In this document: positions 9,410 through 20,192 of the stretch, piece by piece
How positions within the stretch are numbered: position 1 is the first letter of the stretch
Layout: every line of letters begins with the position of its first letter
Assembly (NCBI RefSeq): GCF_001484965.1
Contig: NZ_LLYY01000018.1
Span: forward strand, 1 to 64,000
Reading direction: 5' to 3'
DNA length: 64,000 nucleotides
Source of the DNA: Shouchella shacheensis
GTDB lineage: Bacteria > Bacillota > Bacilli > Bacillales > Bacillaceae_D
The notes under the pieces: generated by a model
Told to the model about the DNA's origin: nothing
The model's input: only the letters and a program-made list of their open reading frames with translations
The model's database searches: none
Position numbers and translations under genes: made by a program

Positions 9410-12400
9410 GTGAGTACCCGTGATCAAACGCGCGTGGAGCGATTACAGCTTCTTCTTGATCAGCTACATATCCCAGAGAACGTGCGTCATCATTTTCAGG
9501 ATGGCCAAATTGAAAAACTAGCAATCTCGCAACGTGAAAAGTCTTGGCATTTTTATATCGAGCTAGAGACGCTGCTTCCGGCCGAGCTTTGTGAGCTGTT
9601 TCAAGCGCGGCTCACAGACGTGTTTAAAGAGGTGGCTCAAGCAACGTGTACATTCCGTTATCGCAAATGTGAACCGGGACTTGCGGATTGGCAGAGCTAC
9701 TGGCCGCTACTCACGTCACGTTTAATGGAAGTGACTCCAGCACTTGCGAATATGGTTCGTGCGCAGACACCAGAACTCGTTGAAGGAAGGCTCCGAATTA
9801 AAGCAAGAAACGAGGCGGAAGCGGGGGCGCTCGCGCGCAAATTAAAAGAGCCGTTTCACCACATCGTGACAATGGTCGGTTTGCCTGTGATCCCGTTTGA
9901 CGTTCACGTTGAGGAATCAAAAGAAGCGTATGAGGAATTCGTACGTAAGCGCGCGGAAGAGGATCATTCTAAAGTCGTAGAGGCGATGCTTGAGAAGAAA
10001 CGGATGGAAGAGGAAACAGAGAAACAAGTACAGCAGGCGAGTCTTACGCTTGGCTACCCGATTAAAGATGATCCAATGCCGCTTGAAGCGATTGTTGATG
10101 AAGAACGTCGCGTTACCGTACAGGGCTATGTGTTTGACACAGACATTCGTGAGCTTCGTAGTGGTCGAACGTTGTTGACCTTTAAGATCACCGATTATAC
10201 TGATTCGATTCTTGTGAAAATGTTTTCCCGCGACAAAGAAGATGTCCCTGTGATGCAAGCTGTAAAAAAGGGGATGTGGGTCAAGGCACGCGGGGGGATT
10301 CAAAACGATACCTTTGTTCGTGACCTCGTGATGATTGCCAATGACTTTAATCAAGTGACGGCGGTGGAACGACTTGATGAAGCGGAGGAAGGCGAGAAGC
10401 GAATCGAGCTCCACACTCACTCTAACATGAGTCAAATGGACGGCATGGCCTCCGTTGGTGCATATGTAGAGCAAGCTGCTAAGTGGGGACATGAAGCGAT
10501 TGCGATCACCGATCACGGAGTTGTTCAAGCTTTTCCTGAGGCGTATGCAGCAGGGAAGAAGCACGGGGTCAACGTGATTTATGGCATGGAAGCCAATATT
10601 GTCGATGACGGCGTTCCGATCGCCTATAATGATGATCACCGCTCGCTGTTTGAAGAAGAATATGTCGTGTTTGACGTTGAGACCACGGGCCTATCGGCTG
10701 TCTATAACACGATCATTGAGCTTGCAGCTGTTAAGATCAAAAACGGTGAAATCGTCGATAAATTCGAGTCGTTTGCCAATCCTCATGAGCCGCTAAGTGC
10801 GACGATCATTGATTTAACTGGCATCACAGACGATATGGTAAAAGGAGCCCCAGAGGCCGGTGAAGTGTTGCGTCAATTCCGCGAATTTGCCGGAGGTGCG
10901 ACGATCGTGGCCCACAACGCCAGCTTTGATATCGGCTTTTTGAACGTGGGGTACAAAAAATTAGGGTTCGGTGAAGTGACCAATCCAGTGATCGATACGC
11001 TTGAACTTGGGCGCTTTCTCTATCCAGAACTCAAAAACCACCGCCTGAACACACTCTGTAAGAAGTTTGACATTGAACTTGTCAGTCACCATCGAGCGAT
11101 CTATGATACGGAAGCGACCGCGTATTTGCTCTGGAAGATGGTCAAAGACGTGACGGGAAAAGAAATCCTCTTCCATGATGAGCTCAATGACCATATGGGG
11201 CAGGGGAATTTCCATCGACAGCGCCCGTCCCACTGCACGATTCTCGTCACTTCACAGGAAGGGTTGAAAAACCTATACCGACTCGTGTCGATGTCTCATG
11301 TGGAGTATTATTTTCGGACGCCGAGGATCCCGCGTTCACAGCTGAACAAGTATCGCGAAGGCTTACTGATCGGCTCTGCCTGTGATAAAGGAGAAGTCTT
11401 TGAGGGGATGATGCAGAAGTCCGCCGATGAGGTGGAAAAGGTGGCACGGTTTTACGATTTCATAGAAATTCAGCCGCTCGGAAACTATCGACATTTGATC
11501 GAGCGTGAGCTAATCAAAAATGAAGAGGCACTGCAGGAGATTATCGGGAAGATAGTGACGCTTGGCGACGAGCAGGACATTCCCGTTGTAGCCACAGGGA
11601 ATGTTCATTATTTGCATGAAGAAGACGCCATTTACCGTAAGATCTTGATCGCCTCTCAAGGCGGGGCGAATCCACTGAACAGGCAAACTCTTCCTCCTGT
11701 ACATTTCCGCACGACGCCAGAAATGCTTGAGGAGTTCTCTTTTCTCGGGGAAGAAGTAGCGAAGCAGGTCGTTGTGGAAGCTACACAGGGAATCGCAAAG
11801 CGAGTGGGAGAGGTTCTTCCAGTCCCCGATGACCTTTACGCGCCGAAAATTGAAGGCGCAGATGAAGAGATCCGTGAAATGAGCTACGGGATGGCTCGCT
11901 CGATCTATGGGCACGAGCTGCCAGAGCTTGTGGAAGCAAGGCTTGAAAAAGAGCTCAAAAGCATCATTGGTCACGGCTTTGCGGTCATTTACTTAATCTC
12001 GCAAAAGCTGGTGAAGAAATCCCTCGATGATGGCTATCTTGTTGGTTCCCGTGGGTCGGTAGGTTCCTCCTTTGTGGCAACGATGACAGAGATTACCGAA
12101 GTGAACCCTTTGCCCCCTCATTATGTCTGTCCAAGCTGTAAACATTCACATTTCTTCAATGATGGCTCTGTGGCCTCTGGGTATGACTTGCCGGATAAGG
12201 ACTGTCCAGAGTGCGGAACGGCTTACACAAAAGAAGGACAGGACATTCCGTTTGAAACGTTTCTTGGCTTTAAAGGGGATAAGGTTCCGGATATTGATTT
12301 GAATTTCTCGGGAGAATATCAGCCTCGTGCGCATGCTTATACGAAGGATCTCTTTGGCGAAGACTACGTTTACCGCGCTGGGACCATTGGTACGGTTGCA

Positions 12401-13708
12401 GACAAAACCGCGTACGGGTTCGTCAAAGGCTATCAAAGCGATCACGACCTCCTGATGCGTGGAGCCGAGATTGACCGCTTAGTCTCAGGTTGTACAGGGG
12501 TGAAGCGAACGACTGGCCAGCATCCGGGCGGCATTATCGTTGTGCCAGATTACATGGACATTCACGACTTTTCCCCGATTCAATTTCCGGCGGATGATAA
12601 GAAAGCCGAGTGGAAGACGACACATTTTGACTTCCATTCGATCCATGATAACCTCTTGAAGCTTGATATTCTGGGGCACGATGATCCGACGGCGATTCGG
12701 ATGCTTCAGGATCTTTCCGGCATTGATCCGAAGACGATCCCGACCGACGATCCAGAAGTGATGAAGATTTTTGCTTCTCCGGAAGTGCTTGGGGTGACGG
12801 AGGAGCAAATTATGTGTAAAACGGGGACACTCGGTATTCCCGAATTTGGGACTCGGTTTGTGCGGCAAATGCTTGAAGAAACGAAGCCGAGCACGTTCTC
12901 CGAGCTTCTGCAAATTTCAGGTCTTTCTCACGGCACCGATGTCTGGCTTGGAAATGCCAATGAACTCATTTACAACGGGACATGTGAGCTTAAGGATGTC
13001 ATCGGCTGTCGTGATGACATCATGGTGTATTTGATTTACAACGGCCTTGAGTCATCGCTTGCGTTTAAAATCATGGAATTTGTGCGAAAAGGCAGGGGCC
13101 TTCAGCCCGAGTGGGTGGAGGAGATGAAAAAGAACGGCGTTCCTGACTGGTACATCGATTCCTGTACAAAGATTAAGTACATGTTTCCGAAAGCGCACGC
13201 TGCGGCCTATGTCTTAATGGCGGTGCGGATTGCCTATTTTAAAGTGCACCACCCAATCCTTTATTACGCGACGTACTTTACCGTTCGCGCCGATGATTTT
13301 GAGATGGATACGATGATTAAAGGCTCCAGTCCGATTCGAGCCAAAATCGAGGAGATTAACCAAAAAGGGTTGGACGCAGCGCCTAAAGAAAAAGCCGTCC
13401 TCACTGTGCTCGAGCTTTCTCTGGAGATGTGTGAACGCGGCTTCTCCTTCCAAAAGGTGGACTTGTATAACTCAGCAGCCACCGAGTTTATTGTCGATGG
13501 GGACTCCCTGCTCCCTCCGTTTAATTCCTTGAACGGTGTTGGTACGAATGCCGCGCTGAACATCGTCCGCGCACGTGAAGACGGGCATTTCTTATCGAAA
13601 GAAGACATGCAGCAACGGGCGAAGTTGACGAAAACCGTTGTCGAGAACTTAAATGATCACGGCTGTTTGCATGATTTGCCTGATTCGAACCAGCTTTCTC
13701 TCTTCTAA
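9410..13708 (+). CDS. polC: DNA polymerase III alpha subunit, Gram-positive PolC type
   Basis: Main leading-strand replicase of Firmicutes, with built-in proofreading. The 1432-aa protein, close to the B. subtilis length, contains an OB-fold region, a PHP domain (HTHSNMSQ from residue 335), a DEDDh exonuclease inserted in the PHP domain (FDVETTG from residue 421), a Cys4 zinc finger (CPSC and CPEC), the polymerase catalytic aspartates Asp961 and Asp963 in VPDIDLNF, and a C-terminal QLSLF that is a beta-clamp binding motif. Start GTG 9410 after GGGGGAGG. Confidence 0.98.
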   Translation: MSTRDQTRVERLQLLLDQLHIPENVRHHFQDGQIEKLAISQREKSWHFYIELETLLPAELCELFQARLTDVFKEVAQATCTFRYRKCEPGLADWQSYWPLLTSRLMEVTPALANMVRAQTPELVEGRLRIKARNEAEAGALARKLKEPFHHIVTMVGLPVIPFDVHVEESKEAYEEFVRKRAEEDHSKVVEAMLEKKRMEEETEKQVQQASLTLGYPIKDDPMPLEAIVDEERRVTVQGYVFDTDIRELRSGRTLLTFKITDYTDSILVKMFSRDKEDVPVMQAVKKGMWVKARGGIQNDTFVRDLVMIANDFNQVTAVERLDEAEEGEKRIELHTHSNMSQMDGMASVGAYVEQAAKWGHEAIAITDHGVVQAFPEAYAAGKKHGVNVIYGMEANIVDDGVPIAYNDDHRSLFEEEYVVFDVETTGLSAVYNTIIELAAVKIKNGEIVDKFESFANPHEPLSATIIDLTGITDDMVKGAPEAGEVLRQFREFAGGATIVAHNASFDIGFLNVGYKKLGFGEVTNPVIDTLELGRFLYPELKNHRLNTLCKKFDIELVSHHRAIYDTEATAYLLWKMVKDVTGKEILFHDELNDHMGQGNFHRQRPSHCTILVTSQEGLKNLYRLVSMSHVEYYFRTPRIPRSQLNKYREGLLIGSACDKGEVFEGMMQKSADEVEKVARFYDFIEIQPLGNYRHLIERELIKNEEALQEIIGKIVTLGDEQDIPVVATGNVHYLHEEDAIYRKILIASQGGANPLNRQTLPPVHFRTTPEMLEEFSFLGEEVAKQVVVEATQGIAKRVGEVLPVPDDLYAPKIEGADEEIREMSYGMARSIYGHELPELVEARLEKELKSIIGHGFAVIYLISQKLVKKSLDDGYLVGSRGSVGSSFVATMTEITEVNPLPPHYVCPSCKHSHFFNDGSVASGYDLPDKDCPECGTAYTKEGQDIPFETFLGFKGDKVPDIDLNFSGEYQPRAHAYTKDLFGEDYVYRAGTIGTVADKTAYGFVKGYQSDHDLLMRGAEIDRLVSGCTGVKRTTGQHPGGIIVVPDYMDIHDFSPIQFPADDKKAEWKTTHFDFHSIHDNLLKLDILGHDDPTAIRMLQDLSGIDPKTIPTDDPEVMKIFASPEVLGVTEEQIMCKTGTLGIPEFGTRFVRQMLEETKPSTFSELLQISGLSHGTDVWLGNANELIYNGTCELKDVIGCRDDIMVYLIYNGLESSLAFKIMEFVRKGRGLQPEWVEEMKKNGVPDWYIDSCTKIKYMFPKAHAAAYVLMAVRIAYFKVHHPILYYATYFTVRADDFEMDTMIKGSSPIRAKIEEINQKGLDAAPKEKAVLTVLELSLEMCERGFSFQKVDLYNSAATEFIVDGDSLLPPFNSLNGVGTNAALNIVRAREDGHFLSKEDMQQRAKLTKTVVENLNDHGCLHDLPDSNQLSLF

Positions 13709-13780
13709 CAAAGCGATGTCCGCCGTTCAAAAAAAGGACGAGGTTGGCTTACCGGCCCATCGACTATGTCTAGGCTTGAG

Positions 13781-13809
13781 TTGCAATATGAAATCCGCTA
13801 TGGTAAACT
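13781..13809 (+). promoter_or_regulatory. Predicted sigma-A promoter of the rimP-nusA-infB operon
   Basis: TTGCAA (13781-13786), 17-base spacer, TAAACT (13804-13809), with TGG directly before the -10 (extended -10). Lies about 170 bases upstream of rimP. Confidence 0.7.
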
Positions 13810-13845
13810 AGCCAATGGTAATAGTTAGCATACGATCTTGTAATG

Positions 13846-13870
13846 GAGAGTGGGGCAACCCACTCTCTTT
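13846..13870 (+). promoter_or_regulatory. Strong hairpin in the rimP leader
   Basis: GAGAGTGGG (13846-13854) and CCCACTCTC (13859-13867) make a perfect 9-bp stem with a GCAA tetraloop, followed by only TTTG. It begins about 35 bases after the predicted promoter, so it is more likely a leader attenuator for the nusA operon than the end of polC. NusA autoregulation through it would be plausible but is inference. Confidence 0.65.
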
Positions 13871-13977
13871 GTTCGCGCTAGGCGAGACAAACATGCATAT
13901 GCACGCACAAACGTATGCGCTGGCTACTATGAGACCCGGTGCATACGTTTCTTTAAAATGACAAAGGAGGGACAGGC

Positions 13978-14448
13978 TTGAGTAAGAGCATTTCAAGCAA
14001 AGTGGAAGCATTGGCCGCGCCGATTGCTAGCGAGCTTAACCTTGAACTCGTAGATGTAGAATTTAAAAAAGAAGGACCGAACTGGTTCCTGCGCGTTTTT
14101 ATTGACTCTGAGGCTGGCGTGGACCTTGATGACTGCGAGGCCTTAAGTGAACGGCTGAGTGAAGTGCTCGACGCGGCCGACCCTGTCTCAGAAGCATACT
14201 TTCTTGAAGTATCCTCTCCGGGTGCCGAACGTCCGTTAAAAAAAGAAGCAGACATTGAGAAGGCTGTAGGCAAAGGCGTCTACGTAACCACCTATGAACC
14301 TGTGGACGGCGAAAAAGCATTTGAAGGGATTTTAAGAGCGTTCGAGAATCACACATTAACGATTGAAGGAAAAGTAAAAACGAGAACCGTTACCTACACC
14401 GTTCCCTACACAAAAGTTGCAAATGCGCGGCTTTCCATACTCGTGTAG
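13978..14448 (+). CDS. rimP: Ribosome maturation factor RimP
   Basis: Binds the free 30S subunit and assists its late assembly. The 156-aa protein carries the N-terminal domain with the conserved LELVDVEFKKEGPNWFLRVFID region split over its first beta strands, then DLDDCEALSERLSEVLD and EVSSPGAERPL, followed by the SH3-like C-terminal domain. Start TTG 13978 lies after AAAGGAGGG. First gene of the rimP-nusA-ylxR-ylxQ-infB-ylxP-rbfA-truB-ribF cluster. Confidence 0.95.
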   Translation: MSKSISSKVEALAAPIASELNLELVDVEFKKEGPNWFLRVFIDSEAGVDLDDCEALSERLSEVLDAADPVSEAYFLEVSSPGAERPLKKEADIEKAVGKGVYVTTYEPVDGEKAFEGILRAFENHTLTIEGKVKTRTVTYTVPYTKVANARLSILV

Positions 14449-14485
14449 CTCGCTAGCCTAAGTTTAAAAGGGGGATTGTCAACCC

Positions 14486-15616
14486 ATGAATAGTGAATTT
14501 ATGAATGCCTTGTCGACGCTTGAAATCGATAAAGGCATTAAAAAAGAAGTGATTATTGAAGCCATTGAGGCGGCACTCATCTCAGGCTATAAGCGAAACT
14601 TTAGCCAGGCGCAAAATGTCCGTGTTGACGTCAATCGAGATAACGGCAGCATTCGTGTTTTTGCTCGAAAGGTCGTAGTTGAGGAAGTGTTTGACAAGCG
14701 GCTTGAGATCTCCGAACACGAAGCACGTGAAGGGAACCCAAACTACGAAGTGGATGACGTCGTGGAAATCGAAGTCACGCCAAAAGACTTTGGTCGCATT
14801 GCAGCTCAGACAGCCAAACAAGTTGTCACTCAGCGGGTGCGTGAGGCTGAGCGCGGCATTATTTATTCCGACTTTATCGACCGTGAAGAAGACATTATGA
14901 ACGGCATTGTTCAGCGTCAAGATCACCGCTTTATTTACGTCGACCTCGGCAAAGTGGAAGCACTTCTCCCCCTTTCAGAGCAAATGCCGAATGAGTCGTA
15001 TAAACATAACGACCGCATCAAGGCATTCATTACGAAAGTTGAAAAAACAACCAAAGGCCCGCAAATATTGATATCAAGAACGCATCCAGGGCTTTTGAAG
15101 CGGCTGTTCGAACTAGAAGTCCCTGAAATCTATGACGGCACGGTGGAAATCAAATCGGTGTCCCGGGAAGCTGGCGATCGCTCAAAGATTTCTGTTCACT
15201 CAGAGAATCCGGAAGTGGATTCTGTCGGTGCTTGTGTTGGTCCACGAGGACAACGTGTACAGACGATCGTCGATGAGTTAAAAGGAGAGAAGATTGATAT
15301 TGTCGAGTGGTCCGAAGATCCTGTGGTCTATGTCGCCAACGCCCTTAGTCCGGCTAAAGTTGTCAAGGTCAATGTCTTCGAGGAAGAAAAAATGACGCAG
15401 GTGATTGTACCAGACTATCAGCTGTCCCTTGCGATTGGGAAGCGAGGACAGAACGCTCGTCTCGCTGCCAAGCTGACCAACTGGAAAATTGACATTAAAA
15501 GCGAATCCGAAGCGGAAGAGCTTGGGCTTTTAGATGAGACGGAAGCGGAAGAAGAGCTCGAAGAAGGGCTGATAGAAGATAGTGAGGGATTTGAGGATGA
15601 CAGCGAACGGTTGTAA
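14486..15616 (+). CDS. nusA: Transcription termination/antitermination factor NusA
   Basis: Binds RNA polymerase and nascent RNA to modulate pausing and intrinsic termination. The 376-aa protein has an N-terminal polymerase-binding domain, an S1 domain around residues 135-200, then two KH domains that include the conserved VGACVGPRGQRVQ and LAIGKRGQNARLAAKL stretches, and an acidic C-terminal tail. As in other Firmicutes it lacks the C-terminal acidic-repeat domains of E. coli NusA. ATG 14486 follows AAAAGGGGG. Confidence 0.97.
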   Translation: MNSEFMNALSTLEIDKGIKKEVIIEAIEAALISGYKRNFSQAQNVRVDVNRDNGSIRVFARKVVVEEVFDKRLEISEHEAREGNPNYEVDDVVEIEVTPKDFGRIAAQTAKQVVTQRVREAERGIIYSDFIDREEDIMNGIVQRQDHRFIYVDLGKVEALLPLSEQMPNESYKHNDRIKAFITKVEKTTKGPQILISRTHPGLLKRLFELEVPEIYDGTVEIKSVSREAGDRSKISVHSENPEVDSVGACVGPRGQRVQTIVDELKGEKIDIVEWSEDPVVYVANALSPAKVVKVNVFEEEKMTQVIVPDYQLSLAIGKRGQNARLAAKLTNWKIDIKSESEAEELGLLDETEAEEELEEGLIEDSEGFEDDSERL

Positions 15617-15646
15617 TCTTACTTGAAGGTAAGGGGGATGGGAAAA

Positions 15647-15922
15647 GTGAAGCAACGTAAGGTTCCTCTTAGGAAATGTATTGTTACAAATGAAATGAAG
15701 CCGAAAGGGGAGCTCGTGCGCATTGTGCGTACCCCCGAAGGTGAGGTTGTTCTTGATCCGACAGGGAAGAAAAACGGTCGAGGTGCCTATTTGACGAATA
15801 GCGAGGATGTCTTTATGCTCGCGAAGAAGAAAGATAGCCTTTCGCGTCACTTGCAAGTATCCATTTCAAGCGATGTGTATGATGCCCTTATAGCTGCTCG
15901 TCCGAAGGGGCGCGCAAAATGA
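15647..15922 (+). CDS. ylxR: YlxR family RNA-binding protein
   Basis: Small basic protein (91 aa) of the YlxR/RnpM family (DUF448), reported in B. subtilis to bind RNA and to affect RNase P activity. Conserved elements here are VPLRKCIV, LVRIVR and GKKNGRGAYL. GTG 15647 is chosen because it gives the family N-terminus and follows AGGGGGA at good distance; ATG 15638 is in frame and would add three residues. The stop overlaps the next start (ATGA). Confidence 0.9.
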   Translation: MKQRKVPLRKCIVTNEMKPKGELVRIVRTPEGEVVLDPTGKKNGRGAYLTNSEDVFMLAKKKDSLSRHLQVSISSDVYDALIAARPKGRAK

Positions 15923-16230
15923 GCCGAGAAGACCCAGCGTGGTTGTCTTTGCTCGGACTGTGTCAGCGCGCAAATCAGCTGACAACGGGAGAAGAGCTTG
16001 TGTTAAAAGAGGTAAGGGAGCGGGCGCTAGCGCTTGTGTTACTTTCTGCGGACGCGAGTGCCGGAACGAAGAAAAAAGTATTGGATAAATGTGGGTATTA
16101 TCAAATCCCTGTCTATGTTACTAGCGATCGGCGTACGCTTGGTAGGGCCATTGGCAAAGCTGAGCGTGTGGTCATCGGGGTAAGGAGTGAGGGGTTTGCT
16201 AAAAAACTGGCCACGTTGTTAAGCCAATAA
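15919..16230 (+). CDS. ylxQ: L7Ae-family ribosomal protein YlxQ
   Basis: 103-aa member of the L7Ae/L30e fold, which binds kink-turn RNA. The segment [20 protein letters not shown] and the following VPVYVTSD-like strand (here [18 protein letters not shown]) are typical. It overlaps ylxR by four bases, which suggests translational coupling, and precedes infB in the conserved cluster. Confidence 0.92.
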   Translation: MSREDPAWLSLLGLCQRANQLTTGEELVLKEVRERALALVLLSADASAGTKKKVLDKCGYYQIPVYVTSDRRTLGRAIGKAERVVIGVRSEGFAKKLATLLSQ

Positions 16231-16246
16231 AATTGGAGGAACGTAT

Positions 16247-18529
16247 ATGTCAAAAGTGCGAATTCATGAATACGCAAAGGCAAACAATGTTCAAAGCAAG
16301 CAGCTCATTGAAAAGCTAAAGACGATGGGTGTGGAAGTATCCAACCATATGTCAGCGGTAGAGGAAGAAACCTTGAAAAAAGCCAATGCTCAAGGTCAAT
16401 CGAAGCCAAACAAACAAGGTGCTCCAAATGACCGTGGAGGCCAGAAACAGACCGGCCCAAGTGTTGCTAATCGAAATCAAGCTCAAGGCGGAGGCGGAAA
16501 ACGAAGCCAAGGTGGGAGCAAGTCTCAAGGTAACCAAGGCGGCAATCAACGGCAGGGAAACAACCAGGGTGGAGGAAATCGCAGCCAGGGCCAAGGGGGT
16601 GGCAACCGCAACCAAGGCCAGGGCGGTAGTCGCGGAGGACAAAAGCAGAACAATTTTAACCGTGGCGGTGGCAAAGGCGGGCAGCAAGGTCGTCCGAACA
16701 ATCGCCGCAATCAAGGTCGCGGAGGTAAGAGACGGGGTGGCGGTCAAAACAAGCCCAATCATCAACAAATGCCCCTTCCAGAAAAGATTACGATCTCAGG
16801 GTCTTTAACCGTTAGTGAACTTGCAGCAAAATTGCACCGTGAAGCATCCGAGTTGATTAAAAAGCTGATGGGTCTTGGTGTAATGGCAACGATCAACCAG
16901 GAACTGGATAAGGACACCATTGAGCTTCTTTGTACAGACTATGGCGTCGAAGTTGAAGAAGAAGTTCTTGTCGATGAACTTGACATTGAACTATACGATC
17001 AGCCTGACAAAGAAGAAGACTTGCAGGAGCGGCCGCCTGTCGTGACAATTATGGGTCACGTCGACCACGGAAAAACAACGCTTCTTGACTCCATTCGCCA
17101 CACGAAAGTGACGGCAGGGGAAGCCGGCGGAATCACCCAGCATATCGGGGCCTACCAAATTGAGCAAGATAACAAGAAAATCACGTTTCTTGATACACCA
17201 GGTCACGCGGCATTTACAACGATGCGTGCACGAGGGGCACAAGTAACCGATATTACGATTCTTGTCGTTGCAGCCGATGACGGCGTGATGCCACAAACAA
17301 AAGAAGCGATTAGTCATGCGAAAGCAGCGGAAGTGCCAATCATTGTTGCTGTCAACAAAATGGACAAGGAAGGGGCGAATCCTGACCGCGTCATGCAGGA
17401 GCTAACGGAATTTGAACTGGTTCCGGAGGCATGGGGTGGCGACACGATCTTCGTTAACGTTTCTGCGCTTAACGCAGAGGGCATTGACGAGCTGATCGAG
17501 ATGATTCTACTCGTGGCCGAGGTGGAAGAACTAAAAGCCAATCCTGATAAGCTAGCGACAGGTACGGTTGTTGAAGCACAGCTCGACAAAGGGCGTGGTC
17601 CGGTTGCGACGCTGCTCGTACAAAGTGGGACCCTCCATGTCGGCGAAGCAGTAGTCGTCGGAAGCACCTTTGGTCGCGTGCGTGCCTTGGTGAACGATAT
17701 TGGAAGACGCGTGAAGAGCGCTGGACCTTCGGCGCCTGTGGAAATTACTGGACTGAATGATGTGCCGCAAGCGGGCGATCGCTTTCAAGCTTTCAAGGAT
17801 GAGAAGAAAGCCCGCCAAGTTGGAGAAGGCCTCATGGCTCGCTACCGTGAAGAGAATTTAACGGCTTCTTCGAAAGTAAGTCTTGATGACTTGTTTAATC
17901 AGATCTCCCAAGGGGATATTAAAGACATTAACGTCATCATTAAAGCGGACGTTCAAGGTTCAGTGGAAGCTATGCGTGGTTCTTTAGAAAAGATCGACGT
18001 AGAAGGCGTGAAAGTGAACATCATTCACACAGGAGCAGGGGCCATTAAGGAATCTGACATCATCCTCGCAGCGGCATCCAACGCGATTGTGATCGGTTTT
18101 AACGTTCGCCCTGATGTTAACGCGAAGCGCACAGCGGAAGCCGAAAATGTGGACATTCGCTTGCACCGCGTGATTTATAACGCGATTGATGAGATTGAGC
18201 AAGCCATGAAAGGTGCACTTGATCCCGAGTACCAAGAAAAAGTCATTGGTCAAGTGGAAGTACGGACGACGTTCAAAGTATCAAAAGTCGGTACGATTGC
18301 TGGATCATACGTTACGGATGGGAAAATCACGCGTAACTCTACGGTTCGCTTGATTCGCGACGGTATCGTGATTTATGAGGGATCGCTCAATGCCCTTAAA
18401 CGTTTTAAAGACGATGCCAAAGAAGTGGCAGCAGGCTATGAGTGTGGAATTACGCTTGAGAAATTTAATGACATTAAGGAAGGCGACATGATTGAAGCGT
18501 ACGTGATGGAAGAAGTAGAGCGTACGTGA
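16247..18529 (+). CDS. infB: Translation initiation factor IF-2
   Basis: GTPase that places fMet-tRNA on the 30S subunit and drives 50S joining. The 760-aa protein has an N-terminal IF2N helix domain, a low-complexity Gly/Gln/Asn/Arg-rich stretch at about residues 45-170 with many RGG-like repeats, a second IF2N domain, the G domain (GHVDHGKT at 270-277, [12 protein letters not shown]), then domains II, III and the fMet-tRNA-binding IV. It is about 45 residues longer than the B. subtilis protein, the excess lying in the low-complexity region. ATG 16247 follows TTGGAGG. Confidence 0.97.
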   Translation: MSKVRIHEYAKANNVQSKQLIEKLKTMGVEVSNHMSAVEEETLKKANAQGQSKPNKQGAPNDRGGQKQTGPSVANRNQAQGGGGKRSQGGSKSQGNQGGNQRQGNNQGGGNRSQGQGGGNRNQGQGGSRGGQKQNNFNRGGGKGGQQGRPNNRRNQGRGGKRRGGGQNKPNHQQMPLPEKITISGSLTVSELAAKLHREASELIKKLMGLGVMATINQELDKDTIELLCTDYGVEVEEEVLVDELDIELYDQPDKEEDLQERPPVVTIMGHVDHGKTTLLDSIRHTKVTAGEAGGITQHIGAYQIEQDNKKITFLDTPGHAAFTTMRARGAQVTDITILVVAADDGVMPQTKEAISHAKAAEVPIIVAVNKMDKEGANPDRVMQELTEFELVPEAWGGDTIFVNVSALNAEGIDELIEMILLVAEVEELKANPDKLATGTVVEAQLDKGRGPVATLLVQSGTLHVGEAVVVGSTFGRVRALVNDIGRRVKSAGPSAPVEITGLNDVPQAGDRFQAFKDEKKARQVGEGLMARYREENLTASSKVSLDDLFNQISQGDIKDINVIIKADVQGSVEAMRGSLEKIDVEGVKVNIIHTGAGAIKESDIILAAASNAIVIGFNVRPDVNAKRTAEAENVDIRLHRVIYNAIDEIEQAMKGALDPEYQEKVIGQVEVRTTFKVSKVGTIAGSYVTDGKITRNSTVRLIRDGIVIYEGSLNALKRFKDDAKEVAAGYECGITLEKFNDIKEGDMIEAYVMEEVERT

Positions 18530-18807
18530 CCGTCGGCGTTGTGTATTGTGAGCTTGTGATTTATGATGCCCAGTCACTGAAAGAGAAGCGCTCGGTCGTT
18601 AAAAGCATCACCACGAGACTCAAGCAACGGTACAACATAAGCGTCGCGGAAGTGAACCACCAAGAAGTCTGGCAGCGTTCTGGACTCGCGCTTGCCTCTA
18701 TATCAAACAACAGGCAGCAGTGTGAAAAGGAACTTGCCCGTGCGCTCGCCCTCATTGATGTGACCGATGGGGCGGAGCGTACGATCACAGACTGGGAGTG
18801 GCTCTAA
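18526..18807 (+). CDS. ylxP: YlxP/DUF503 family protein
   Basis: 93-aa member of the DUF503 family, conserved between infB and rbfA in Bacillaceae; function not established. The hallmarks are the N-terminal strand [23 protein letters not shown] (in two halves around the LKEKR core) and [16 protein letters not shown] 18526 overlaps the infB stop by four bases (GTGA), indicating translational coupling. Confidence 0.9.
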   Translation: MTVGVVYCELVIYDAQSLKEKRSVVKSITTRLKQRYNISVAEVNHQEVWQRSGLALASISNNRQQCEKELARALALIDVTDGAERTITDWEWL

Positions 18808-18832
18808 TTTTCCAGAGCAGAGGTGATTTCGA

Positions 18833-19189
18833 ATGGCCAATAATCGTGCTGTTCGTGTTGGTGAACAAATGAAGAAAGAGCTAAGCGATATTCTGATTCG
18901 TGATATTAAAGACCCGCGTGTGCGCTTTGTCACCGTTACAGGCGTAGACGTCACCGGCGATTTGCAGCAAGCGACGGCGTTTATCACGGTGCTTGGCGAC
19001 GAAGGTGAACAACGCGAGACACTCAAGGGCTTGGAAAAAGCCAAAGGCTTTATTCGCTCGGAGATCGGCAAGCGCGTTCGCCTTCGCAAAACACCAGAGC
19101 TTTTCTTTGAGTTTGATGAATCCATTCAATACGGAGATCGAATTGAAACTCTTTTACGTGAAGTTAAAAAAGATGAGTCAAACGATTGA
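18833..19189 (+). CDS. rbfA: Ribosome-binding factor A
   Basis: Cold-associated 30S maturation factor that binds helix 1 and platform 16S rRNA. The 118-aa protein shows the KH-like fold core: [14 protein letters not shown], then [18 protein letters not shown] and the C-terminal [18 protein letters not shown] 18833 follows AGAGGTG. Part of the nusA-infB operon. Confidence 0.96.
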   Translation: MANNRAVRVGEQMKKELSDILIRDIKDPRVRFVTVTGVDVTGDLQQATAFITVLGDEGEQRETLKGLEKAKGFIRSEIGKRVRLRKTPELFFEFDESIQYGDRIETLLREVKKDESND

Positions 19190-19195
19190 TGAGTA

Positions 19196-19224
19196 GGATA
19201 GCGGCCTGTGCTGCTATCCTTCTT
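19196..19224 (+). terminator. Weak hairpin between rbfA and truB
   Basis: GGATAGC (19196-19202) pairs with GCTATCC (19213-19219) and is followed by TTCTT only. Possibly a partial terminator or an mRNA processing site. Confidence 0.45.
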
Positions 19225-19256
19225 ATCCGTGTAACGGAGAGAGGAGAGCAACATAA

Positions 19257-20192
19257 GTGGAACCGACGGGAATTTTGCCTTTACATAAGCCGAGAGGGAT
19301 GACCTCTCATGATTGTGTGAGCCGTATCAGGCGCCTATTTCAGACAAAAAAAGTAGGTCATACAGGGACGCTTGATCCCGGGGTTGACGGCGTGCTGCCA
19401 ATTTGTCTCGGTCGAGCGACAAAGGTCGCAGAGTATATGAGCGGTTTTGCTAAAACCTATGTCGGAGAAGTGACACTCGGCTTCTCCACCACCACGGAAG
19501 ACGAAGGGGGAGAGGTGGTGCGGCGTCAACGAGTAGAGCAGCCGCCTTCAGAAGAAGAGCTTACAGCGCTCTTTCAACGTTTTCTCGGTCCACAGACCCA
19601 GATTCCACCTCATTATTCAGCCGTTAAAGTGAACGGCAAACGATTGTATGAGTACGCACGAGCCGGTATTGACGTGGAACGTCCGGAGCGAGAGATTACG
19701 ATTTATCAGCTGGAACTCCTGGGCTCTAACCAGGCACCCGTTGATGGGACGTATTCGTTTTCCTTTAGGGTCAGTTGCAGCAAGGGTACCTACATCCGTA
19801 CGCTCGCCGTTGATTTAGGGGCAGCCCTCGGCTATCCAGCTCACATGTCCCAGCTAACCCGTGTTGCATCTGGACCTTTTACAGAGAAAGAAACCGTTAC
19901 CTTTGAGGAATTGGAGGAGTTGGAGGAGGCTCATACAAGGGTTCAGTTTCTTCAGCCTTTAGAAAAGGCGCTTGGGGATTTGCCTGCACACACTGTAGAT
20001 CCAGCGCTGGAAGTGAGAATTCGTAACGGTGCAGTCCTTGAGAGTGGGTCAGGCTTTAGCGAAAAGCGGTTTCTGTTCTATAATGAAAAAGGAGAGTGCT
20101 TGGCGATGTATCATGAGCACCCAACAAAGTCGGGACTTATCAAACCAGAAAAGCTTTTTTGTCAGGCAGCAAGCCAGGAGGGACGATCGTGA
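19257..20192 (+). CDS. truB: tRNA pseudouridine-55 synthase
   Basis: Isomerises U55 in the T-loop of tRNAs. The 311-aa protein has the N-terminal GILPLHKPRGMTSHD, the catalytic Asp40 in GHTGTLDPG and the later CSKGTYIRTLA motif. GTG 19257 lies after GAGAGGAGAG. The gene overlaps ribF by four bases (GTGA). Confidence 0.96.
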   Translation: MEPTGILPLHKPRGMTSHDCVSRIRRLFQTKKVGHTGTLDPGVDGVLPICLGRATKVAEYMSGFAKTYVGEVTLGFSTTTEDEGGEVVRRQRVEQPPSEEELTALFQRFLGPQTQIPPHYSAVKVNGKRLYEYARAGIDVERPEREITIYQLELLGSNQAPVDGTYSFSFRVSCSKGTYIRTLAVDLGAALGYPAHMSQLTRVASGPFTEKETVTFEELEELEEAHTRVQFLQPLEKALGDLPAHTVDPALEVRIRNGAVLESGSGFSEKRFLFYNEKGECLAMYHEHPTKSGLIKPEKLFCQAASQEGRS

